Below are positions 21,832 through 45,039 of a stretch of DNA of 64,000 nucleotides, piece after piece. The stretch lies in assembly GCA_035772405.1 (NCBI GenBank), contig JAYKKM010000374.1, positions 928,501 through 992,500 of the forward strand, given 5' to 3'. The position numbers were made by a program, and so were the translations under genes. The notes under the pieces were generated by a model. It worked only from the letters and a program-made list of their open reading frames with translations, had not been told where the DNA came from and searched no databases. Source of the DNA: Chrysogorgia sp. JL179-B06. Taxonomy: Eukaryota > Cnidaria > Anthozoa > Scleralcyonacea > Chrysogorgiidae. How positions within the stretch are numbered: the first letter of the stretch is position 1; the number at the start of each line of letters is the position of its first letter.

Positions 21832-24727
21832 GTAAGTATCTTCTGATAATCTAATTATTTTGTTAAAACATCGCTTGCTGTATATACACGCTATTTTTGT
21901 AGGCACAGCAAACTTTCATAAGCGAAGCAGCCCTATTTGGAAAGGGCAACGCCGAATATCGATTTTTAGGTCGTATTCAATGTTTTCTCATGAGCCATAT
22001 AAAATAAGACGAATTGACAAAGCGTTAACATATTACTGTGACAAGAATATTGGTACACCAGGGCGCGAAATAACGGACGGACAATGTGTAGCCGGCGGTT
22101 TTTTGGGTTGGGGTGCGTCGGCCAAATTGAGGCGATGTCCGGTCAAACTCTCGCCTTGCCGCGGTCATTTTGACCGTCACATGACATTAAACAAATTGCG
22201 AGCGGTTGCAACTGTCAAAACCAACATTGTTATGTTATGTTTCCTTTACTATATCAATCAAATGAGGCGATAGCCCGCACGCAATGAACTTGTTTGAATT
22301 TATTGACGCAACCGACGTATTTCATTAATTAACAAGCGTCGCATAATTCGGAAACTTTCCAGAGAGGGTCGACAAAGAACATCTACTTTATAGAATAAAA
22401 TGAATTTAGACTGCTAATTAAATAAATTAAAGCTGAAAAGTATCGGCATTTCATTTGTGTTGACACAATACCAAGGCTGAGCGTACCGTTTTCATCTCGC
22501 ACCACAGCTTAGAAATGATTTTCAAATTGCTCCAGATAATTATAGGTGACGGTTTCGCACATTTCAGTCTTGTATCACGTCTAAACACAACGGCTAACAT
22601 ATAAGCTAAAGCGCAATACATTTTACGTCAAGGAGTTTACCGATGGCGATTACGGAATTAATGCTTTTTTCAGGCTGTACAATTTGTCCAGTCATAAAAG
22701 CGGCATGTCTGAACTAAAATTGACTTGGCCCGCGGTAGGCTTGACCGCGGCGACCAGTAGCCTGCGTGCAGACCCCACCCGATAGGCGACCAGCTGCTTT
22801 GACGAAATTAACTGCAGAAACAGTTCATACTCCCTACTTGTAAGACAGAGCAGTGATACGAAGAAAAAAATTGATCATATGAACGACTACTTCAGAAAAA
22901 GAACGAGTCTCTGGCTTTTGTGCTTTTATAGTACGTCAAATATTCGCTTCATTTCGCCCTCAATGACTTCATTTGTGTTTAGTTTAAGTTTAATTTAGTT
23001 TAATAGGATTTGTCACAAATTTACATTACAATAATTGCTGCCGCAGGCAGCTGGGTTTCTCCAAAGTTCACTCAACCCAGTCTTTCGTGCCGATCTATGT
23101 GTTGTCGACATTTCGATCATTTAAGATGTCGTAATTCCGGGGGGGGCACCGGGGGGAGTGGGAGAAAAATATTGAATTGCGTGCGCATGTACTATTCTAT
23201 GCGGGGAGCGAAGATAAGGCCCTGGGAACGAGGTTGCTATTCTATGTGCTAAAACCAGGTAAGTATGCATGGATTTATTTCTTTCTGCTATTATATCCAT
23301 CAAGGCGATGAACTGTTTAGCGTTCATTCTAGAGGCAAGCAATGTGCTTTTATGAGTTGATATTTCGATAACAAATGCAATCGCTGTATGTTTCTCATTT
23401 GTATCGTGCTGAATCGACGGCTTCAGTACTTTACTAAGCTGGAGTAATGAAGGATTATGTAAATGCATTCGACGCATGTGGACCAATAAATGGTGAATGA
23501 AGATTGGTTTATAAACATAAAATGATACTGTAACGAATTATGAGAATACAGCGTCTCAATAATTGAACCTCGTTCGTTAGTTCGATTTGAAATATGACCG
23601 CTAGATAAGTCAGGCGCAAATATTACAAACGTGAAGTTCGATTAGGCAAACGGCGTGTCGCTTGAATGGAAAAATTATAGTCGCGAGAGTTGCTCGTTTC
23701 AAGTGAATGTTGTAGTCGAATTAGATGTATGGCGCTCAAATGGTCACATTGAATTTTGACAATCCACTGCTCCTGTGTCATTCGCGAGGCAGCATTTCAC
23801 TTCTGATATGAAGAACTCCTAGTAGTAATGCATAAGCGACAGGAGAAGAAACAGGATAAAATCACAATTGATATCATCTCCTTGCATGCAGATAAAACTC
23901 TCTTATATCTATCTAATGTATACTACAAATTAAAAGTATAGAAATTATCTAATACTATAGATTATGCAGTGGAGAATATGTTAAAAGTTTTTCATTGTAC
24001 ATAGAAGAAAGTTGCCTCCTAAAAGACACTCTGATTACAAGTTTTTAGCTTGTGTGGGAGATTGTTCCATAATTTCACTGATCTAGGAAAAAATTAAATT
24101 AAAAAAAATTAAATTAAAAAGTTAATTTCGAGTTAACCTCAAGTTGACTTCGAGTTACTGCACAAACTCATAACCCAGCGGCACGGTGCAATCTTTACGT
24201 GCATGAAAGTAGACAGCTATATGGAGTAATGAATGCTATGTTCGTGAAACTTGTTTCTCCACCAATCAATGCATCTGTTAAAAGGCTATTCGAAATTTTG
24301 ACCAATCAGAATGACTGAACCAATGGTCCAAATCAGTCGGGAAATACAAAGAAGTTAGGCAAACCAATCAATGCTCGTAATAAAAGGCATTTTACGAAAT
24401 GAACAAATCACAAACACGGATACAAACCTTAACGTTCAAATCAGTCGAGATAAAAACCCGCAGAATGCAACAAAAAAATCCAATATTACCCAACCTTTTA
24501 CCGCCAAAAATTTGCCTTACCCAACCCCAGCCATAAATAATAAACGCTGCCTAAGAAATAAAACATCTTCATGTAGGAAATAAAATAAAAACGTTAAGGC
24601 CATGGGAATGCGGTGTATTGCCAAGCCGTTTGTGGTTATCGTTACTAAACCTAAGATGCGAAGGTACTTTCATGTCTGAAACCAAATGGTTATAGAGCTA
24701 CTGTATTGAACTGACGGGTATACATGT

Positions 24728-24965
24728 ACAGGTTTGTCAACATCGTTGTTCCTCAAGGAAAGAAGATGTTCAGCAAACCTGTGTGAAAGGAGGCGTCCTG
24801 CAGCTTCACTGATTTGGATTTTAGGGTTTAGTATCGCAAGAAATGCAAGAAATGATGTTGGTGGACGCGTGCATGAAGAAGTATGACGGATAGTGTGGTC
24901 AGATATATAGGGGCAGTAATGAAATAATGACTGTGGTATAGGATTGAAGAAAGGGCATGTGTAGC
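24728..24965 (-). pseudogene. Degenerate GIY-YIG endonuclease remnant, copy A
   Basis: Homologous by sequence to the clearer fragment at 41311-41628. Minus-strand pieces include RFAEHLLSLRNND. It is too decayed to read through. Its presence upstream of exon 1 in all three copies shows that the insertion predates the duplications. Confidence 0.5.
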
Positions 24966-25296
24966 AGCGGGAACGTCCGCAAATGTTTCTCTTGTTTACT
25001 TCAAGTTTTATCGTTTACATGCATATAACTAATGCTGGAGAAAAATAGGCCCTTTTGTTACCAGACTTAAAAAATAAGGTTTTAGCGAGTAAGCGCGTAC
25101 TTTCATAAACGTCTTGTATCAATTGCAATTTTCGATAAAGGTTTACAACACTGATCTGTGAAACATAAAGACAGCTTTATATATATTATAACGATCGAAA
25201 ACGATCTATATATAAGCCCAACATACCGTTAATCCGTCTCTGTAACTAAATATTAATCTTTTCTATTGTATTCTAGAGTAAAATTCAAGAGTGATC

Positions 25297-36547
<11,251 letters not shown>

Positions 36548-36645
36548 TTGAGTGATGCGTTGAGTGAATATTTTAATTGAGTGCTGATAGTGTTTTGGGT
36601 ATATAGCAAAGTGAAAAGGTGGTAAACTGCCAAGATTTTTAGTAA

Positions 36646-37363
36646 GGGACCGTTAATTATTTATAGCTTATAAGCCGTTCGTTATAATATGGGGCTATAC
36701 AATGTTGAACTTGTTTTATGGGGGGTCCCTTGGATTTTTTCAACCTTGTATGGGGGGGGGGGGTATGACAGTTTGTGACAATTATGACAGTTTGACATAA
36801 AACGTATAAAGTTTAATAAAAAAACAACAGTAACTTAGTATACATCTACAAGTTCATCAAGTTCTGTTAACAAGAACAAGGAACACCCACTTTATACTAT
36901 GGATTCCTCTCTTAATATCTTTATGCTCCCTTGATATTAGAGATTTTAGCAAATGTATTTTAATAGTTGGTAATACTTACTTTGTTGCACACAACTTAAA
37001 TCTCGAATGTAAAAGAAACTAATCTCAAATTGTGAGTATTTTAACTACAATTTCACAAAAATATTCAACAAACATTCAACATTTTAATTGTCCCCGAATT
37101 AATACGGTGATATTATTGTATTATAGTAAACACTAGGAATTCTTAATTGTTGTATAAAATATAAAAATAGTGTAACAAACTGCACGCAAGGGAAACAATT
37201 GTTATAGCTCTTTATATACCGAGTTTTGTCTGAGGGGGGGGGGGGGGGGGGGGGGGGTATATATATTAAATATTTCACTATGATAGGGGGATTCAAAATA
37301 TTTGAAAGCATCAAATAGGGGCCGTACTATAAGATTTGCTTATATGATAAGGCTAACGGTCCT
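36646..37363. mobile_element. Harbinger-like MITE (GGGACCGTT ends), copy A
   Basis: The ends GGGACCGTTAATTATTTATA and AACGGTCC are flanked by TAA, a three-base duplication typical of PIF/Harbinger. It is inserted inside a Penelope end, splitting CTGCCAAG from GAAATACTGACG. A homologous element sits in copy B (49090-50274). It contains the poly-G tract at 37223-37257. Confidence 0.68.
37223..37257. repeat. Poly-G tract (over 30 G)
   Basis: An uninterrupted G run. The homologous site in copy B (about 50127-50140) is a short interrupted G run. Confidence 0.95.
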
Positions 37364-37371
37364 TAACGAAA

Positions 37372-37406
37372 TACTGACGTTTCGAGCGGAGCCCTTCATC
37401 AGAGTA
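37372..37406 (-). ncRNA. Minimal hammerhead ribozyme, Penelope end 3
   Basis: Identical to 31816-31850 in core and stems. It lies downstream (minus strand) of a Penelope reverse transcriptase remnant, which is the expected arrangement. The copy B counterpart at 50283-50317 has CAGAUGA instead of CUGAUGA and should be inactive. Confidence 0.75.
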
Positions 37407-37489
37407 AGACTTTTAAAATTGTTTTTAAAGGATTGCTTAGTGTGGTTGGGATGAGAGGAAGAAAATAGAAGATAACTATGGGAGTCAGT

Positions 37490-37640
37490 CAGTAAGCTTG
37501 TACGAGACCTACGTTTTCAGCGAATCGACCATTAATGTCATTGATCGAAATTAAAATATCAAGGAACGACGCACAGGTTTCGCTGATTTCTCACGTGAAC
37601 TTCAGAGCAGGATGAAAATCATCAACAAAGTTGATGAACT
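37490..37640 (-). pseudogene. Penelope-like reverse transcriptase fragment, copy A
   Basis: The minus strand reads EQFINFVDDFHPALKFT, a stop in place of the expected tryptophan, then EISETCASFLDILISIND. This is the post-catalytic region of Penelope reverse transcriptases. Only about 50 codons remain. Confidence 0.75.
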
Positions 37641-37840
37641 GCTCTAAAAACTCATTTCTTTTTCTCATCCTTTGCTCCATGCAACATTTATAGGCCATTG
37701 TTAGTTTTTGGTAAATGTGTTTATAAATATAGCAGTTTAGATTTCAGAATTACGTTCTGAACTAATTACCATTCACCATGGTTAGTGTACGTTTTACAAA
37801 GCGGTATTTAAATTTGTCACCACTACAAAATCATTGTTCT

Positions 37841-37843
<3 letters not shown>

Positions 37844-37888
<45 letters not shown>
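37844..37888. repeat. (TA)n tract
   Basis: Pure TA run, about 160 bases before the canonical hammerhead. Confidence 0.95.
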
Positions 37889-37890
<2 letters not shown>

Positions 37891-38048
37891 CGTTCTATTG
37901 TCAGTCCTTCTCAGTCAGACTCGCATGAGGAATCACTGAGTCGGTCAAATGACGCAATATGTTTGAGTAATTGTCTATTAGAGCAGTGTGGTATATCCCA
38001 CATCCCGTCTTCAAGACTGTGATGAATATATATATACCTTTGGATGTG

Positions 38049-38124
38049 CTGAGCTATAGGTTTCACCGCGCTGACGAGCCCCAATGAGGGCGAAACAGCT
38101 GTCCGCGGTTGCCAAATAGCTCAG
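38049..38124 (+). ncRNA. Canonical type I hammerhead ribozyme
   Basis: The outer stem I CUGAGCUA/UAGCUCAG (8 bp) and inner stem I CCGCG/CGCGG are separated by an internal loop. Next come core CUGACGA, stem II GCCC-CAAUGA-GGGC, core GAAA, a short stem III C-AGCU-G closed by A-U, and cleavage after GUC at 38103. All invariant core bases are present. The internal loop opposite loop II fits the tertiary contact of fast natural hammerheads. The palindromic ACAGCUGU also permits a dimer. Probably carried by a small retroelement, which I cannot delimit. Confidence 0.88.
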
Positions 38125-38233
38125 GCACTGCCTATAAACTTTTGGTAGTCAAATAACCAAACCATTACCCGCACAGCCTTGGAAGCGATTTCAGTTGTCA
38201 ATGTTTATATGAATTAGGTATCAACCCCTTTGA

Positions 38234-38699
38234 AGTGCCTATCCGGGGTTTGGAAATTTTACATATTTGTGATCTTTGGATTCTCTTGAGAAAAATTGTA
38301 AAATATCTTGTCGTGCGAAAATTTCATCTTCATATCTTTTACGCCTGCTAATGTCATTTACTATTCACAGGAAATCGTCAAAGCAGGGACACGCAAAAAC
38401 ATTGCACATTGATTCAGCAGCGAAATACAATGAAAGTTTGGGAATTGAGCGAATTTTGTCTAAACAGGTGTATTTAAAGTAGTCAGAGGCAAACTTTCTT
38501 TGTATTTCACTGTTGAATTAGTGTGCAATGACTTCGAGTGTCGCTGCTTTGACGTCATTTCCTGTGAATAGTAAATCAACTTTAGCAGGGAAAAAAGTCA
38601 TGAAGATGATATTTTCAAACGATAAGATATATTACATTTCTTCTTGGTAGAACACAAAGATTACGAATATGTAAAAACCCCAAACCCCGGATAGTAACT
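38234..38699. mobile_element. TTAA MITE family 8 (AGTGCCTATCCGGGG ends)
   Basis: The arms ATCCGGGGTTTGG and CCAAACCCCGGAT, with longer imperfect pairing inward, and TTAA after the right end. A fragment with related arms lies at about 46560-46795. Confidence 0.75.
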
Positions 38700-39509
38700 T
38701 TAATCGATTTTTCAGACACCGTGTGATGCCTTATTAATTTATAATGAGAGAAAGCCTAAAGTGCCATCCATATACGGTATTATAACTAAATGTTTGTAAT
38801 TCAGCTTATTTTTTTCTTATTTAGACGAAAATCATTAGAAATGGTATTAATTTAGATCTCTTTCATATATCACGTCGTTCTTGAGATATTTAGACTTGTG
38901 TGATATACAAATGAAGTAGCCTATGACGTCAGATGTTTCTACATTTTTAGAAAATCAAGAAATTAGAAATAGGAATTCTATCCCAGGATCGAAAATCGCG
39001 CGAAACTCTGGAATTTCAAGATGGCGATCTATAACATTATAGCGAATATATGTTTCTTTCAGGGATTTCTGCGCATGTACACTTCAACATGTGCCTTAAA
39101 GTGATAATTTGGCGAAGAATAAACATAAAGAAAAGGAGAAAAGTATTGGTATAGCAACGATAATCGATGCGATCGCAAGTAAACAAGCATTTAATTTAAC
39201 TTTTATTTTATAACGTCGTCGACAAAGAGCTATTTATATTGAACAATATGACGTCGGCGCAATTCCTGTCTCTATAGCTGCAAATTGTCGTCTATAAATG
39301 TTAAAAGCATGCATGTGTTGTTCGTTTCAGTCATCTAGGTCGTATTTTGGCATCGTCTTCGTGTACAGTACACAATGGACACAGACTCATAGACACATCA
39401 AGTTATTTTCTTCAAGATTCAGAAGCTTTACAAGAACAAAAACCCCAACCATAACCCAAATAAAAACTGTAGTGTCCGGATTATATATTCCATTTTAATT
39501 ATATATAGA

Positions 39510-39750
39510 TTATATTCCGGATCCCCGAATGAAATCTCGCACCGCGCCTTTACATGACACCGGAATGAAATTCCGATCTCGAATGAAACTCAATCCGGAA
39601 TGAGAAGTACCGCAATGAACTCAACTGATCCGAATTGAGTGGCATCTCATTCCGGATTCATGTAAACAGCTACCTGTAAATGGATTTTAACAGAACCTGC
39701 ATGAGTTTAATACCGAGTGAAACTCAATCCGGATTCATGTAAACAGCCCC
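39510..39750. repeat. CGGAATGA motif cluster, copy B
   Basis: Same arrangement as 21360-21560 with substitutions, including CAATCCGGAATGAGAAGT and TCATTCCGGATTCATGTAAA. Confidence 0.6.
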
Positions 39751-40091
39751 TATCACAGGGAAAGCAAAAAAAGCTAAATTCCTGATTTGACATCATTACT
39801 AACACTTCTCACTCAGAAACAAACCTAGCATATCAACCCAAAGAATGCAGAAAACCACCTGTTTTCACAGCTGATTAGAAACGATAAGCTATGCCTTTAT
39901 GTGTCAGTTATAAATATATTAATATCCAGTGGACCTTCTGTGAAAGTGCTAAGACGCGAAAACAATTTCGCAGCCAAGCTTAATCTGGAACAGAAGAGGT
40001 GCATGTAAGTATATCTTCTAATAATCTAATTATTTGGTTCCAAAAGTCGCTTGCTACACACACACGCTATTTTTGTAGGCATATAGCAAAC

Positions 40092-40262
40092 TGAGTCTCG
40101 GTGGCTCAATGGTTAGAGCGTCTCACCGTTAATTAGAAGGTTACAGGTTCGATTCCTGTCCGTGACTCAGAATCATTTTTCTGAGGATATGAACTTGAGG
40201 ATCGTCCATGTATCGTCTGTCTACTCCAAGCTCTCCCACATTCACTACAGCAGTGTGTATAT
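40092..40262 (+). mobile_element. tRNA-derived SINE, copy B, with target duplication
   Basis: The head carries an A box (TGGCTCAATGG), a GTT triplet at the anticodon position and a perfect B box (GGTTCGATTCC), followed by a body of about 95 bases. It is flanked by ATAGCAAA on both sides. Copies A and C have a single GCACAGCAAAC at the matching place, so the insertion is specific to B. Confidence 0.85.
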
Positions 40263-41310
40263 TAACACATAGCAAAATTTCGTAAGCGAAACAGCCCAAT
40301 TCTATTTGGAAAGGGTAACGCATTTTTACCCGAGCCGAATATCGATTTTTAGGTCGTATTCAATGTTTTCTCATGAGCCATAGAAAATAAGACAAATTTA
40401 CAAAGCGTTAACATATTACTGTGACAAGAATATTGGTACAACAGGGTGCGAATTAACGGACGGACAACGGACAATGTCCGGCCAAATCGAGGCGCTGTCC
40501 GGTCAAACTCTCACCTTGCCGCGGTCATTTTGACCGCGGACATTATGACACAAACTAAAAAAGACGAAGTGGAAATAAATCCAATTGCGAGCGGCTGCAA
40601 CTGTCAAAACCAGCACTGTTATATATATGTTGTTTCCTTTACTATATATCAATCAAATGAGGCGATCGCCCGCACGCGACGACTTAAAGACTTTTTTAAG
40701 CTGAAAAGTATCGGCATTTCATTTGTGTTGACACGATACCAAGGCTGAACGTGCCGTTTTCATCTCGCACCTGCACCGCTTAGATTATGATTTTCAAATA
40801 TAGGTGACGCGGTTTCGCTGCATATTTTCAGGTCCTGTATCGCGTGTAAACGCAACGGCTAACATAAGCTAAAGCGCAATGCATTTTACGCTTACTAAAA
40901 GTGCGCTTACTAAAGTACGTCAAATATTCACTCCATTTCGCCCTCAATGACTTCATTTGTGTGTTCGCAAGTCTTCAGTCGTCTTAAGTGAATCAACACT
41001 CTGGGATTTTCGCAGAAATTTCTGAAAACAATCGTATTGCAAAACAATTTATGGTAAAAAATAGTTCAATATATGCTCAGTATACTTTCACAGGAATAAT
41101 GCTCAAAATAATTCCCCTATATAAATCACCCTTTTAGACTGTTTGTATATCTACGCAGCACAGTTTGTTTGTATCACTACATTTTCCTGTAGTGAACGCG
41201 GAAGGTTGGAGTAGACACAGGCCAGCACCAGAAATAACTGCTAGCTGACTCAAGATGACCGGCCATCAATTTTAGCTCGGACATGCATGCCGCTTTTATG
41301 ACTGGACAAA

Positions 41311-41628
41311 TTATTCAGCTAAAGGCTGAAAAAATAGCCTTACGTAAAATGCATTGCACTTCATGTTAGCCGTTGCGTTTACACGTGATATATAAGACTG
41401 AAAATGTGCGAAACCGTTGTTCCTCACGGAACGAAGATGTTCAGCAAACCTGTCTGAAAGGCGGAGTCCAGCTTCACCGATGCAGATTTCAGAGCATTTG
41501 GCGCAAGAAATGCAATAAATCATGATGTTGGTGGACGTGCGTGAAAAAGTATGACGGATTGTGTGGTAGAGTTTGGGGGCAGTGATAGATTGAAGAAAGG
41601 GCATGTGTAGCAGCGGGAATGGCCACAA
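41311..41628 (-). pseudogene. GIY-YIG endonuclease remnant (Penelope type)
   Basis: The minus strand reads FSRTSTNIMIYCISCAKCSE, ICIGEAGLRLSDRFAEHLRS, VRNNG. A CxxC pair just before the (Y/C)IGE....L..R..EH core is the usual linker and N-terminal part of the Penelope GIY-YIG domain. It is the best preserved of three copies (others at 24728 and 60122). Confidence 0.7.
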
Positions 41629-41731
41629 GAAAATCTTCCAAAATTTTCTCTAGTTCACTTCGAGTTTTACCGTTTACCTATAACTAAATAATCTTTTCTA
41701 TTGTATTTTAGAATCAAAGTCAAGAGTGATC

Positions 41732-41897
41732 ATGTCTATCAAGGAATACCTCAGCACCGCCAAGACAGTGGTGTACCAAAATGTTTTCACAAGACGTTCG
41801 TTGTATAATCTTCTGTTTCTCTTCTTCGTCTTGCCTTACCTTGCTTATAATACCGAGGGCTCCTTTACAAGCGAAGTGTTCAGACTTGTAGCTGAAG
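41732..41897 (+). CDS. Fibrinogen-related gene B, exon 1
   Basis: Encodes MSIKEYLSTAKTVVYQNVFT and the same NLLFLFFVLPYLAY hydrophobic core. It ends GAAG/GTTAGC and is preceded by the acceptor TATTGTATTTTAG at 41711. Confidence 0.7.
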
Positions 41898-43100
41898 GTT
41901 AGCATAAAAAAGATGTACATTATATTGAAATCAAATACTATAGTAGTAGGGTTCTGCCGGAGCCAGCGCAGCATCTTTTTGGGATGTTTTTAGGTCAATC
42001 CCAGTCATCCGAAGTCCTCATTATTTCTGGCCTATTGGCTAATTTTTCAGACAAACTTCACTCCCAAATAATAATTTGTTTACCCACTTTCAACGCGTGG
42101 GTTTTTCTCCAACTCTTTGGACGCTCTATAGATGCTCTTATGCGCCATAATTTTTCGCCAGTCTCCACATTGGTGAGAGTTATAGGAATTGCTAGTTTCT
42201 TGATTTTGTTATGGTTATATATCTTAAGGATTATAGAGTAAGAAATGTAAGGGAATTAAGAAGCATGTGGTTCAGAAGGAGATCACGTTTGAGGATTACA
42301 AGAGGTCATGCCTGTTTGAGGGGAAGGGAACAAGGGAGAACGATGAACACGTTTAGGAGTAGGAAGCATGAGATTTATATACAGACGAAATAAATAAGAT
42401 CGCGATGAACAGGGGCGCCGGAACCACGCCGCCCGTTGCCCTTTGCTTACGGGGGCAGCGGGGTTTACTTCCCAAATTCGGAAAGCAAAAACATTTAAAT
42501 TTACGAACTAATCGTCTCTAGTCGTCGCTGGTCGTCGTGGTCGACAATTTACGAAATATTGGTTGTGTAATATGGTTACACAGCTGAGGCATGCAACTAA
42601 CGCATGAAGCATTTTCTGTCACCATTGTCAAAAACATTGAGGTTATAATGCCTCCTTGAATTAAGACGCTATCCTTAACGTTTAAGTTTGTAAATATTTC
42701 TGAATTGAACGACTTATCTGGCGGTCGAGCAGTCATATTTCAAATCAAACAAACGAACGGGAATACCCTTCTAATATACACACACTGCTCCTCATGTGTA
42801 TTTTCCGAGGCAGCATTTCACTTCTGATAAGAACTCGTAGTTGTTAAATATTAATATGTTACATATATGCACTTAGCATTAATTATACAAACGTGAGTCC
42901 AGTAATAGATATTAAATAAAAAAGATAGTTAGACGGCTTCTTCTACTAAGCATGTACTAAGGAGAAGAGCTACAAGTAAGGTGAAAGAACCCTTTTTCAA
43001 GACGCTGCCCTGAGTTGCTTCCAGCGCCGCTGCAATTTTCCGTTTCGTAAACGGTCGTTGCCACCAGTTACGGTCGATGCCACCATTTCACTGGCGTTAA

Positions 43101-43562
43101 AGAGTGAGTGTCAACCGTGACGCATTGCACGCTCGGTCGGCCATTTTTTGAAGCACGAAATTCCCTTGGTGAACTGCATCCGTAAATATCTTGTCAATCC
43201 TTGATATAAATTATTCATTTTGTCTTTTAATTGAAAGAAGATATACCTTAGAAAGTAATTACTTCTGTATTTTTCACAAAACTCGACGTTTTCTTGACTT
43301 TCGTTTCGATTTATGTCAGCCTTGACTAATGCGAAGCGTGTAAGACCAAATGGCGAGGTTCAAACAAAAAAATCAGTGTTTGAGTCGACGTATTTGAATT
43401 GTGGATGAATACGAAAGCCTCTATAGGGTTTTCTGAGAAGACTTGGTGAATTTCCGAAGTATTTACCACGTCAAGTTGGCGACGAAGCACTTCAAAACAC
43501 TTCGTTATCGTATACGGAAGGTAAACACAAACGCGCAATGCACGATGGTTGACACTCACTCT
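43101..43562. mobile_element. TTAA MITE family 6 (AGAGTGAGTGTCAACC ends)
   Basis: The 462-bp element in copy B intron 1 has TIRs AGAGTGAGTGTCAACCGT and its inverted form, with TTAA on both sides. An adjacent small inverted pair, AAATTTTTTGGGATCACTT against its complement, lies at 43575-43765. Confidence 0.85.
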
Positions 43563-44269
43563 TTAACGCATCGCAAAAAAATTTTTTGGGATCACTTTAC
43601 TGCGCATGTGTAGTAATCCACATTAATAGTCTCGTTCACTAGTCTACTAATTTAGCACCTTAAGTAGGGGAGTGGACGGGTGGGGGTTAGGGAAAGAGAA
43701 AATACGGGGGGTTAGGGTTAGGATAAAAGTTGTTTCCCATGGCAAGTGATCCCAAAAAAAATTTCTGCTAACGTATCACATACATCACATCCTGTCCTCC
43801 TGAAACACGATATGATGATAGCACACGCGTATGAAAATTTCACGCGCAAACCGCATTTTCATCACTGATTTTCATACATTAAAACTCGGAAACCTAAAAC
43901 CTAATGCGGCAGAACCCAATACTATTCTACTTTAAAAGGTTGGTGTACTACCGGAATAATGTTGAGGAGGACTAACGTTTCGAGTGAAGGACCTTCTTTA
44001 CAGGGTGAAACGTTTCTATATAAAATAATCATATTACAAATAATTTATGAGATGTAAAAGTAGGAATTTCATTTGTTATTTTTAAACTCAATCATTAAGC
44101 AGGTCTCTCGCAAAAGAATGCTAATAAATATGGGAGGAGAAATAATGAAAAAACCAAAGTAAATATAAAACCATCATGAACAGAGAAGAGAAGCACACTT
44201 TTAACTCCTTGAATTTTGAAACTCAATCATGCATGGTATGCATCAATCATGCATGGTATGCATGGTATA

Positions 44270-44760
44270 TATGGGTTTTGTCAGATGGTAGAGAGAACAC
44301 AACGCGGCGTAGTTGAATAGGATCTTTAATACGGATGAATACGCTCGGATGAATACAATACGAGACGAGACGGACAATAAAGTGGTTATAAAGTTAAAGT
44401 TCGTATTTGATCTTTCTGTTCGTTTCTTTCTGACGACTTTTCGGGTTCTGTTCCTTGATTTGTCTCTGAATCGATGAGGTCTCTGACTCTTGCTCGATCT
44501 TTTGATGTTGCTCACTCTGTTGTTTTCTTGCTCACTGATTTCGAGGGTGAAAGCTCGCTCTTTTATAATGGCTTCGTCGACTTAAGGTACCATAGTCTCT
44601 GATTGACTTTCTTGAGTTGGGCTCTCACAATTGACCACTGAGGATATTAGTTACCAACTATCTGGCTCGATTTATTGAAGGCGTTGTTTGGAATGTAGCA
44701 TTAGGCAACCGTACTTTGCAAAGTTTTTTCTTATATTAAATAATCATAGTTCTTAACTAA
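44270..44760. repeat. Repeat related to 17800-18260
   Basis: The shared blocks GGATCTTTAATA, CTTTTATAATGG and CTGGCTCGAT..TTGAAGGCGTTG..TGGAATGT occur in the same order as in blocks A and C. It may be a terminal or internal part of an unclassified element. Confidence 0.5.
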
Positions 44761-45039
44761 ACTAACAGTGTTTGATAAAGACGTTATATTCTACATTCTA
44801 CAACTATGATATTTTATTTTTAAGACTTATTCAGATTTTCAATACAATTTCAGTCTTAACCTTTTTAATGACATAATATAATTTGTAAAGGAATGTAACT
44901 AGAGTAGAGGGTTGTACTTATATAATTTGTGCATAGTTTCATGTTAAAATAACCTTAACCTTCACCATCACTAACCTTGACAAGGAAAATAAACAAGGTA
45001 CTTTTTAAAGTTACTGATAGGTAGGGTGGTGACATCCCA

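Larger units (their letters stand above)
38860..41990. repeat. Paralogous block upstream of fibrinogen-related copy B
   Basis: Colinear with 20110-25480 and 55390-60870 but more diverged and shorter. It retains the CGGAATGA cluster, the GTAAGT donor, the GIY-YIG remnant and exon 1. Confidence 0.85.

Noticed and set aside
40092..40168. Functional tRNA-Asn gene (GTT at the anticodon position)
   Set aside because: The anticodon stem has a mismatch, position 33 is not T, the sequence continues into a conserved body and has a target duplication. It is a SINE head.
42410..42480. GC-rich island suggesting a promoter or gene
   Set aside because: Only about 70 bases, with no frame or conserved neighbour; the flanks are intron 1 of copy B.
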